Of a DNA stretch of 64,000 bases, positions 34,700 to 43,189 are shown one piece after another. This stretch comes from Blattamonas nauphoetae (lineage: Eukaryota; Preaxostyla; Oxymonadida). Every line of letters begins with the position of its first letter. The first letter of the stretch is position 1. The stretch spans positions 310,001 to 374,000 of the forward strand of contig JARBJD010000031.1 of assembly GCA_033064195.1 (NCBI GenBank), written 5' to 3'. The translations under genes were made by a program, and so were the position numbers. The notes beneath the pieces are model-generated. The model worked only from the letters and a program-made list of their open reading frames with translations, ran no database searches and was not told the DNA's origin.

Positions 34700-36685
34700 T
34701 GTCCATTTCATTTTTCAAAGGGTCGATCTGGATGACCTCTAAATTTGCCTCTTTAACGAACTCTCAACGAAATCATTTAGCAAATGACATCAAAAAGATA
34801 GCACAGAACAAACTTGGTGATGATTATCAAAATATTTTCGTCCATATTCTTATGAATTGTGAATGGGGGATACAAGTCAAGAACACAATTTTTTGGAGAG
34901 AAAAGGGTCCGTTATATTTGATGATTTTCTGTTTATCTGATAGAGAGAGAGTGGACGAAGCTGTTGGAATTGGTTAAAGCTTACAAGGTCATGGTTCATC
35001 ACGACCAAATCGTGATGCTCCAAGCTCTTGTGTCTCTTTATCCTTCCGCAGAACTGGCACAGGCTGGATTCCCGGCAGATTACAACGCTCTCCGCCAACC
35101 TAAAAGGTTGGCAAAGGAAGGTGTCTACAAAAAACAATATAAACCAGTTTCTCCAAACAGCAGGAAGTTGTCCACCCCAGATTTTGTTGAACTGTATCAA
35201 TGGATCGAACTTAACACCACCGTGTCATGTGAGACACAGGTGGTCAACGGTTGTCCATCTTTTGAAGACTGCCTCGGTATGTTCGGCCCCACCACACAAC
35301 CTCCACGTCTCCTCCCACCAGGCCAATTCAATCCGTTCTTGGTCAAGAAATGGATTTGGGAAAGAAGAATGACACAAAGTACGAAAGCAAACCTTTTCCG
35401 TGGTTTTATCAAGGATTGTCCAACTTCTCCAATAAAGATTGGCATGTTCAGAAAAGCCACGAGAAACATAAGAAGAGCCAAACGACGCACAGATGTCTGT
35501 CCGAAATGTGATCGGCTCACGTATGTCAGAAAAGTCAAACAAGAGTTAATTCAACGAAACAAAATCATACCAGATGAACTCAATTTAGAAGAAACAATTC
35601 TTGAGATGCATCGGCAACATGCAAAACAGCAAAGGGCAGCGATCGATCATGATATTGCGAGTTGCGGCGTGAACGAAGTTGTTTGTATGTCAGACTTCAA
35701 AGAAAACTGGAAATTCTTCTTAAGAGACACACAAGGATCGAAGGAATTCTATTCCTTTCAACAAGTATCTCATCTAGGCTGTTTCGTGGTCTCTAACACG
35801 ATCGGTTCGATTGATCGGAATTTTACCCATATTTTTTCAACCAACCTCAACCATGATGGTTTTTTTGTTGTTTCGGCATTCAATCGTCTGCTATCAACTC
35901 CTCCATTCACAACAGCCACAAAAATCACATTTATCTTCGATACTGGTACACATTTTCGAAATGGCGTCGTCCTCTGTAGACTGCTCTCCACCACGTCATT
36001 GGACCTCTCAAACAAGTCCATTCACGTGAGATTCTTTAATGAATGTCACGGAAAGTCCTATGTTGACGCATCCTTTGGAGAATTGACAAACCTGGTACGG
36101 AACAACCTTGGCGAACAAGTTATCACTACCATCCCACAATTTATTCAATTCTTAAAGCAACAACAAGCGATGGAACACCTGAGAGCAAATCACACTTTCA
36201 TTCATTTTCAGCCAGAAACGCCAGGACCACTCAATTCGCTGGTTTTTCATGGTATTTCTTTTTACCTGAATTACACACGTGATGCGATTCCAATCAAAGC
36301 AACAGGCCTTCCAACCGACGATCCGGATAAATGGGACACAATCATTGAATCATTCCGACTCAAGACACGAAACCATCCTGAAAAGGAGTTTCCAGAAGCA
36401 GTTCCACATTTCAGGAGTGGTACAAGTGAGCAAACACTAAACCAAATCAAAAATCGAGAAGAAGGGATATCTCCGCTCAAAAGAATATCACAAAATCGCT
36501 CCAAGAGCTCAAAACGGAGACGTTCACCATCATCGGATGACGAAGTGACTCAGGAGGAAGAATCTCATCTATCAGAGACTGCAGATTCAACTGCAGTCAG
36601 AAGAAAGGAGGCGTGGATTGACGGACTTTACTCCCGACATCCAACTGTTGAGAGACGCTGCAGACCACGTCGAAGATACGACTGA
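34700..36685 (+). CDS. DDE transposase of unassigned superfamily
   Basis: The main frame (34964-36685) gives over 570 residues. A small first exon (about 34723-34868, ending MNCEW) probably joins through an intron ending TCTGATAG. Features in order are a basic region, a zinc-like VCPKCDRL, then VCMSDFKENWKF, later FIFDTGTHFRNG, then FFNECHGKSYVDASFGEL. The acidic residues of these three blocks are candidates for the DDE triad, and ECHGKSYVD resembles the HGKS/D segment of several eukaryotic transposases. The C-terminal part is Ser/Arg-rich. The frame is long and uninterrupted, so the element may be recent. It lies just inside the left terminal repeat and is read towards the right end. Confidence 0.6.
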
Positions 36686-36826
36686 CGAAAACAGCACGAA
36701 TCACGACAAAGTTTGGAATAAAAATTGTTTCATCTCACATTTAATCATTTTTTCAATCAATTTTTCTAAAAATTAATGTTTGAGAGGTGTTTCGTTCCAA
36801 TTGGACAAATCATAGAAAATCTCCCA

Positions 36827-37371
36827 AGTGTAGAGTAACACTGGATTTCTGATTTTTTGACAATTTTTCAATCTAAATGACATTTTTATGAATAAATGAA
36901 GTGTCCTAGGTGGTTCAGAACAAATAGTTTTGATTACCCAGCATGCTTTTCTCATGGACTTGAAAAGTTGATCTCGTTGTATCTTCATAACCAGACATAA
37001 TTTTGACCTGAAATTTTCGCGAAAGTGAATGTTTTGAGAAAAATAAACTTTTGATATTTCAACTTTTTTAAATATTTTTCCGCCTCGAGAGATTGTGAAA
37101 GCTGCTGAAAACGGATGGTCTGAAATTGTCTTCTCACCGTGAATCAGATGGGAGTCCCGTTTTCAAAATTCATCAAAATGACGTCAACACTGTCACAATC
37201 GAATCAAACTGATCACTCTCCAGTGATCGACGAGTTATGGCTTCCTCCACTCGAGATGAAGATAGATTGAGTATATTTCCTGTGAATTGAGTCAAATTAA
37301 GCTAATTAATGAGGTTATTCTTCTAATTATCTCCTATCTCTTCTCGTGAAGTGATCATCCCTTTGTTACTC
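36827..37371. repeat. Left inverted terminal repeat of DIRS-type element
   Basis: It starts AGTGTAGAGTAACACTGGAT and ends CCCTTTGTTACTC. It is the reverse complement of 41719-42263 with very few differences visible. It contains no gene. Confidence 0.85.
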
Positions 37372-37400
37372 CTTGAATTGTAGTCAACATAGTTTTCTCG

Positions 37401-38195
37401 ATGATACCATCTCCTAGGGTGATTTCATGGCCTCCAGATGCCACTCTTTTGCACCAAAGTGTTCAAAGGATGTTCAATATGCGGACAGAATGGGCTTATG
37501 CCTTGCAAGCGATGCAAATGAATGACGACGGAAAACTCCTCGAATATGAACATTTCCGGGTCCCCGAGGGATCAGAGAGGATCCTTGGAGCTCTCTTCCA
37601 CATCTGCAGAGGTCTGGTCAACGAGGTAGACCTTCTGACGCAACAAAACTCGAACGAATGGCTCGGGCTTGCTCCACCAGAAACAACTTGGCCGATGGCA
37701 GGATCTCTACTTTATCAGGCTCGACAACCACCACCGACCACTACATTCCGACGATCGATGTCCCCGGCACCTTCGGGCTCCATAGGCCGAGTAACTCCGC
37801 CGATGTTTCAGAATTTGCAGCACGCGGCAACTTTGCAGTGGGACACTGCTGACGTTCAGCCACGAAGTATTCTTCGTCCAACGGCTGGGAGACAAGATGA
37901 AGACCAAGATATGGAGGAGGATCGGGTATTAGACGAAAGCGCAGAAGAGAAGCTGCTGGATATGATTGATCGGCTCCCTGACTTTGAATGGGATTCTAGC
38001 GATGAAGATGAGGTTCGAGAACGTGTGAAGGAAGCCAAGGATCTGTACGACGGCTACCCGGATCTGATCGCAGAAGAGGGGTTTGATCAACGTCTCGCGC
38101 CCCTCAATTCGACTCTTCTAAGAATTGGAAGTAGAGACGAATCATCTCATCACGATGGGGCTGGGAGCCTTGTCCAGGCCGGAGACAGATGGTAA
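37401..38195 (+). CDS. Gag-like part of DIRS-type element (fossil part)
   Basis: This 264-residue frame follows the left inverted repeat by 30 bases. It is Pro/Gln-rich in the middle and acidic towards the end (DQDMEEDRVLDESAEEK). Its position before the polymerase matches the gag-like first frame of DIRS elements, which commonly overlaps the next frame. No zinc knuckle was seen. Confidence 0.55.
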   Translation: MIPSPRVISWPPDATLLHQSVQRMFNMRTEWAYALQAMQMNDDGKLLEYEHFRVPEGSERILGALFHICRGLVNEVDLLTQQNSNEWLGLAPPETTWPMAGSLLYQARQPPPTTTFRRSMSPAPSGSIGRVTPPMFQNLQHAATLQWDTADVQPRSILRPTAGRQDEDQDMEEDRVLDESAEEKLLDMIDRLPDFEWDSSDEDEVRERVKEAKDLYDGYPDLIAEEGFDQRLAPLNSTLLRIGSRDESSHHDGAGSLVQAGDRW

Positions 38196-38302
38196 CGACA
38201 GGCGGTCGTTACATCTCATGACTCAAAAAGCGGGTGAGCTTGCCCACCGGCTCAACAGAGCGCGTATCTCGCATATCCTGAAGGTCCACGCGAGACCTTT
38301 GC

Positions 38303-41300
38303 TTGATCGGAGGAAGGCGGATTCGCTGTCGAAACAAAGGGCGATGCTGGTATCCCTCCAGGAGGAAACAAAAAGACGAGACCTCGCAAGGAGGCAGACG
38401 TTTTTTCGCAGGGGCCCCAACCAGGGGCGTTACTTTCAACACAATTCCTTCTCGGGGGCTCAGAGGGAAAGACAGTTCAACCAACCGGTTCCAACCCAGG
38501 CTGGTCAACGACACGCTCGCCCAACGTCGCCGGGTCGTCAGTTCGGGCAGCAGACCTCCCATCAAAATCGTTCGAGGCCAAAGGCTTCCAACCACAGCCA
38601 ACGCCAAAATTCCAGCGCCGTTCGCAGTATTAGATGGGCACGAACCGAAGGAGGACGGTCCAGTCCCTCCAACAACGAAGATAGATCAGGAAGGTGGAAT
38701 TGGGGGAAAGGTCGGTCGGCATTGGGAGAGCTGGGTGAGATTCGGGATGGGAGAGGACATGAGAGACGGATGGAGGATCGAATGGAACTCGAGGGGCCCG
38801 CCAGCAACTATTGGGCACCCCTTCGAGTTGAACCTTGCGGAGGTGGAGAAGATTGGACTGAAGGAAACGATAGGGATGGAATTAAAAGAGGGCATCATTC
38901 AAGAAGTGGAAAGAGATGACGTGAAATGCTGGAACACGACCTTCGTCATACGGAAGAAGGACGGCTCCTGGCGGCGCATCCTAGATTGCCGCCGTGTGAA
39001 CGAGCACGTCGCACATCATCATTTCAAGATGGACAACAATTCGACCGTGGCACAACTTCTGTTCGACGGCGCTTGGATGACAAGCGTCGACTTAACTCAG
39101 GCCTACACCCATATTCCACTCCATATTCAAGATCAGCCGTACTTCGGCTTCGTAGTGGGGGGAAGGTATTTCATCCAGCGGACTCTATGTTTCGGGTTGG
39201 CATCTGCTCCCCGTCTGTTTACAAAGATTCTCAGGCCAGTGGTGGCCCTGTTTCGCCCACTGTTCTCGATAGTCGTGTACTTGGACGATTTTCTTTTGAT
39301 TCACAAGTCAGAGAGCGAGGGAAGTTCAAACACACAGGCGGTGATACATCTGCTGTCGCAACAAGGCTTTACAGTAAACGAAGGGAAGTCACATCTAGTT
39401 CCCACACAAAGAATAGAGTATCTCGGTTTCGTCTGGGACTCCGTCGTGAACAGTGTCAGCGTTGGAAAAGACAAGATTCGGGGAATGAGAGAGCTTGTGA
39501 GAGAGAGGCTGAGACAAGATCAGAAGGGGGGACACTGTCGGGTTCGGACGATCGCCTCAATGGTGGGAAAATTACAGTCAATCGGGTTTGTGGACCCGCT
39601 TGCCTTCTTCAACACAAGGCACCTCACAAGCTGGAAGGACAATATCGTCCAAGAAGGAGGATGGGGCAGTGGAGGAACACTAACGCCGTCAGCGGTCCAG
39701 GAAATGAGGTGGTGGATGTCCAGATTGGGTCGTTCGATCGAACGTTCTCTCAAGATGTTCGACCAGACGGTCAGTATGACCACCGACGCAAGCAGCTTGG
39801 GAGTCGGGGTCGTTTGGTCAAGAGGAGGCATCCAGGAAGCTTGGCAAGTCCACTTCAACGAGGAAGAGAGTGCCTGGTCGAGCAACAGGAGAGAGGCTGT
39901 TGCAATCGTGCGAGGGTTTGTGGAAGGAGCCAAAAGGGGACTGATCAGAGAGGGAGACGATGTTTTAGTCTTGTCGGACAACCAAGTTGCGGTAGCGAAC
40001 ATAAACAGGCGCTCGTCGGCCTTGTCCCTCGTCGATCTTTTTTGTCCATCTGTTCGAGGCAGCAGGCGCCATCAACTGTCGGCTCTGGGCCGAGTACATT
40101 CCTGGCGAAGAGAACACAGTCGCAGACAGGCTCTCTCGGATCCGAGACGCAACCGATTATTCACTGAAACGAGAAGTGTTCAACAAACTCGTGGACCACT
40201 TCCAGATCACGCCGTCGGTGGATGCGTTTGCCACAGCGAGCAACAGACAAGTCGAAAGGTATTGGAGTCTGGCTTGGGAGAAGGAATCGGCCGGGACGAA
40301 CGCCCTCCTTCAGGATTGGACGAGGGAACACTGTGTGTACGCCTTCCCGCCGGTTCCACTTGTTCCAAGGATTGTGCGGAAATTGATGGGCCAACCGACA
40401 ACGATGATCCTGGTCGTTCCCGATTGGACCACACTGTTGGGCAGGGAGGAGATCGAAAAGATGTCGTCGAGGTGTTTGCACATGGGAAGAACGGCGGAGA
40501 TAACAGTGGAGGGGGTTGGAATGCAAGCAGCGGGGAGCGGCCGTCCACCAGGAACGCTGAAAGCATTCTTGGTGGAGAAATTTGGGAAGGGTTGGCATTA
40601 GAGAGAGGGATCAATCAGCGGACGTTGTTTTTGATGTTATCTGGATTCAGCGAATCAACAAAACGGCAATATGCTGGGGCCATCAGGCGATGGATTCAAC
40701 ACGCAAACTCGGTCGGAAGAGATTGGAGGGACATGGGTCAGGTTGAGGTGGCCAACTTTATTACAGAATGGTCAATTAGAACAAGCTCATCGAGCTCGGC
40801 TGGGGGTGCAAGAAGTGCACTATCTTTTCTGTCGCAACTACTGGATCAAGGACAAGTGGGGGAGGCGCTGGTCGTGAAACAAACGATGAAGGGTATCCGA
40901 CGAGTGCACGTTCCGAAGAGCAGATACAAAGAAATATTCGACGCGGAATTAGTCGAGAATGAAGTTAGGAGGATGTGGAACCCTGAGCACGAACTGAAGG
41001 AGACCGAGATTGAGGCAGCGGTTGCCACGCTCCTCGTCCTTCAGCATGGAGTGCGATTTACGGAAATAGCTCAGATACAAAGGGAAACAATGTTTATCAA
41101 TGCGGAGGATGAAAGCTTAGTGGTAAGAATGCAGCTAAAGACGGATGATGAGGTGAGAGATCATGTTTTGAATGAAGCGAACTTACAAGAAGGATTGAGA
41201 GTCGCGGATTGGATTGGACAGCTGGATCGAAAGATGGGAATTGATTGGGAGGGGCAATTAGTCGGAGGGGGAGGTCTCAGGACGGAGAGGGACATCAGAA

Positions 41301-41767
41301 GGTTGGTTGGGCAGCTGATGAAGGCAGCCGGGATCGACACAAATGAATACACGCCGTATTCTCTAAAGCATGCGGGAATTGCCAAGAGGAAGCAGAGGGG
41401 ATGGGACATGGGCAGCCTCGCGAAAGGGGTGAGACTATCAAAAAATTCAAAGGTCATGGAAAAACACTACATCAAACCTATCGAGGATCCCAACAAACTC
41501 AATCTATCTTCATCTCGAGTGGAGGAAGCCAGAACTCGTCGATCACTGGAGAGTGATCTCGAGTATGGTTCCGAAATGAGAGATGAAGATAGAGAAAGAC
41601 CACCACCCACCCCCACAACTAGAAAACAGAAGAAGAAGAAGAAAAAAGGCAAGAAAGGAGAACTTTTATCTTCTAAGCCACACAAGACGGTATTTCATCA
41701 GGCAGAACGCTCCCAACAGAGTAACAAAGGGATGATCACTTCACGAGAAGAGATAGGAGATAATTAG
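38303..41767 (+). CDS. Reverse transcriptase, RNase H and tyrosine recombinase of DIRS-type element (fossil part)
   Basis: This is one 1154-residue frame. The reverse transcriptase has FVIRKKDGSWRRILDCRRVN, SVDLTQAYTHIPLH, then the active-site strand VVYLDDFLLI. RNase H starts near SMTTDASSLGVGVVW and includes REAVAIVRGF and VLSDNQVAVANI. The recombinase occupies the last third (from about INQRTLFLMLSGFSESTKRQ) with the catalytic Arg in HGVRFTEIAQ, His/Lys in SLKHAGIAKRKQRG and the Tyr in MEKHYIKP. A Lys-rich tail follows. The RT-RH-YR order without an integrase defines the DIRS/Ngaro group; inverted repeats favour DIRS proper. Confidence 0.88.
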   Translation: MIGGRRIRCRNKGRCWYPSRRKQKDETSQGGRRFFAGAPTRGVTFNTIPSRGLRGKDSSTNRFQPRLVNDTLAQRRRVVSSGSRPPIKIVRGQRLPTTANAKIPAPFAVLDGHEPKEDGPVPPTTKIDQEGGIGGKVGRHWESWVRFGMGEDMRDGWRIEWNSRGPPATIGHPFELNLAEVEKIGLKETIGMELKEGIIQEVERDDVKCWNTTFVIRKKDGSWRRILDCRRVNEHVAHHHFKMDNNSTVAQLLFDGAWMTSVDLTQAYTHIPLHIQDQPYFGFVVGGRYFIQRTLCFGLASAPRLFTKILRPVVALFRPLFSIVVYLDDFLLIHKSESEGSSNTQAVIHLLSQQGFTVNEGKSHLVPTQRIEYLGFVWDSVVNSVSVGKDKIRGMRELVRERLRQDQKGGHCRVRTIASMVGKLQSIGFVDPLAFFNTRHLTSWKDNIVQEGGWGSGGTLTPSAVQEMRWWMSRLGRSIERSLKMFDQTVSMTTDASSLGVGVVWSRGGIQEAWQVHFNEEESAWSSNRREAVAIVRGFVEGAKRGLIREGDDVLVLSDNQVAVANINRRSSALSLVDLFCPSVRGSRRHQLSALGRVHSWRREHSRRQALSDPRRNRLFTETRSVQQTRGPLPDHAVGGCVCHSEQQTSRKVLESGLGEGIGRDERPPSGLDEGTLCVRLPAGSTCSKDCAEIDGPTDNDDPGRSRLDHTVGQGGDRKDVVEVFAHGKNGGDNSGGGWNASSGERPSTRNAESILGGEIWEGLALERGINQRTLFLMLSGFSESTKRQYAGAIRRWIQHANSVGRDWRDMGQVEVANFITEWSIRTSSSSSAGGARSALSFLSQLLDQGQVGEALVVKQTMKGIRRVHVPKSRYKEIFDAELVENEVRRMWNPEHELKETEIEAAVATLLVLQHGVRFTEIAQIQRETMFINAEDESLVVRMQLKTDDEVRDHVLNEANLQEGLRVADWIGQLDRKMGIDWEGQLVGGGGLRTERDIRRLVGQLMKAAGIDTNEYTPYSLKHAGIAKRKQRGWDMGSLAKGVRLSKNSKVMEKHYIKPIEDPNKLNLSSSRVEEARTRRSLESDLEYGSEMRDEDRERPPPTPTTRKQKKKKKKGKKGELLSSKPHKTVFHQAERSQQSNKGMITSREEIGDN

Positions 41768-42263
41768 AAGAATAACCTCATTAATTAGCTTAATTTGACT
41801 CAATTCACAGGAAATATACTCAATCTATCTTCATCTCGAGTGGAGGAAGCCATAACTCGTCGATCACTGGAGAGTGATCAGTTTGATTCGATTGTGACAG
41901 TGTTGACGTCATTTTGATGAATTTTGAAAACGGGACTCCCATCTGATTCACGGTGAGAAGACAATTTCAGACCATCCGTTTTCAGCAGCTTTCACAATCT
42001 CTCGAGGCGGAAAAATATTTAAAAAAGTTGAAATATCAAAAGTTTATTTTTCTCAAAACATTCACTTTCGCGAAAATTTCAGGTCAAAATTATGTCTGGT
42101 TATGAAGATACAACGAGATCAACTTTTCAAGTCCATGAGAAAAGCATGCTGGGTAATCAAAACTATTTGTTCTGAACCACCTAGGACACTTCATTTATTC
42201 ATAAAAATGTCATTTAGATTGAAAAATTGTCAAAAAATCAGAAATCCAGTGTTACTCTACACT
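41719..42263. repeat. Right inverted terminal repeat of DIRS-type element
   Basis: This is the reverse complement of 36827-37371. It overlaps the end of the recombinase frame and ends CTCTACACT directly before the remaining part of the DDE transposon's right end. Confidence 0.85.
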
Positions 42264-42328
42264 TTTGGGACCCGAAAAAAAACTACCGATTTGTTATTTA
42301 CTACCGGGTTTTCAGGTGACTAGCTGGA

Positions 42329-42713
42329 AATCTGAATGCTCACAAACCCGTTCACAATCGACGTCTCATCTGCGTCTGTTCAACGCCACCCATCGACTGA
42401 TCTCGTATGAATGGGTTGATGTTCTTTCCTAGTCTGCACTTCCTGTCGACTTTTCACACATGCTCGCTTCTGCTTTCTCCACTGTGTTCACCCAGTGGAT
42501 ATGTCGTTTTAATTTCAATGTTTGATACAGCTCTCTCTAGCATTCTTTGCTCGCGTCAGGCCATGGTATTGAAAGTTCCGAATCTCACTCTGTCACTCAA
42601 ACAAGTCTGCCTCGCCTTTCTCGCTTTTTCACTTCAGTCATTCCGGCTTCCGGTACTTGGGTCTTAAATAAAATAAGAAAGGGGTGATCAATGAGAACGA
42701 GCTATCAATTCCA
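42329..42713. other. No gene recognised
   Basis: This is the flank between the transposon end and the SINE-like copy. A Leu/Ser-rich plus-strand frame (42407-42667) is open but shows no motif, and I do not call it. Confidence 0.4.
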
Positions 42714-43129
42714 GGGCTTTACTACATGTACGACTAAATTGCTAAATGTACGACTGGGGGTTGAATGTTCAAATCCCCCTTTGTTCATTTTTTATGAAAC
42801 ACTGTTTTGGAAACTATTATTCTCGTCGTGAAGCACTGTTTACTGAAGTGAAAAGTCAACGAGGAATGTGGTACGCGAGGATCCTATGATCTGGCCCATT
42901 ATGAATGATTGTCCGGCACAGTTGAACACTGGAGAGCCGCAATCATGTGTGAAAAGGACTTCAATCACCCGATGTGTGTGTATTTTCACTGTTTTTCAAC
43001 TTTTCTATCTTATAAGGTCCTCAGGTTCCTTGTCTCACACGATAAAATGAAAGATCAAAAAAAACAAGATGATGAAACAATTCATCATCAACTAATATCA
43101 ATTTTTCCTTACTCTTCCATCCGTCTAAG
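42714..43129 (+). repeat. SINE-like repeat with tRNA-like head, copy 3
   Basis: The head reads GGGCTTTACTACATGTACGA, then CTAAATTGCTAAATGTACGA, with B-box TGTTCAAATCCCCC. The body continues to ATCCGTCTAAGG. It is closest to copy 1 at 6826-7244, and the sequence beyond both (CTCTTCTCCTGCCAATCGG) is also shared. Confidence 0.8.
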
Positions 43130-43189
43130 GCGACCACTCCTCTTCTCCTGCCAATCGGCTCCCTCAACGGACATCTCGTCACGATCGGG

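Larger units (their letters stand above)
36827..42263 (+). mobile_element. DIRS-type tyrosine-recombinase retroelement, looks whole (fossil treatment)
   Basis: A 5.4-kb element is bounded by two inverted repeats of about 545 bases (36827-37371 and 41719-42263) that are nearly identical by eye. A short internal segment near 41500-41560 repeats part of the right repeat (ATCTATCTTCATCTCGAGTG), matching the internal complementary region known in DIRS elements. It encodes a gag-like region, reverse transcriptase, RNase H and a tyrosine recombinase, and no integrase. It lies exactly inside the right inverted repeat of the DDE transposon, between CTCCCA and TTTGGG, without target duplication, as expected for recombinase-mediated insertion. 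Near-identical repeats suggest a young copy; no break was noticed. Confidence 0.85.
34614..42328. mobile_element. DDE-type DNA transposon with long terminal inverted repeats
   Basis: The ends are inverted repeats of nearly 70 bases beginning TCCAGCTAGTCACCTGAAAA, with TTTTTTTTCGGGTCCCAAAA at the inner end. The left copy is at 34614-34681. The right copy is split by a later insertion and finishes at 42328. Without that insertion the element would be about 2.3 kb with one transposase gene. No clear target duplication is visible next to the ends, so the superfamily cannot be fixed from it. Confidence 0.75.

Noticed and set aside
38926-40167. 413-residue alternative frame within the DIRS-type polymerase region
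   Set aside because: It overlaps the clear RT-RH-YR frame and has only Arg/Ser-rich sequence; a shadow frame.
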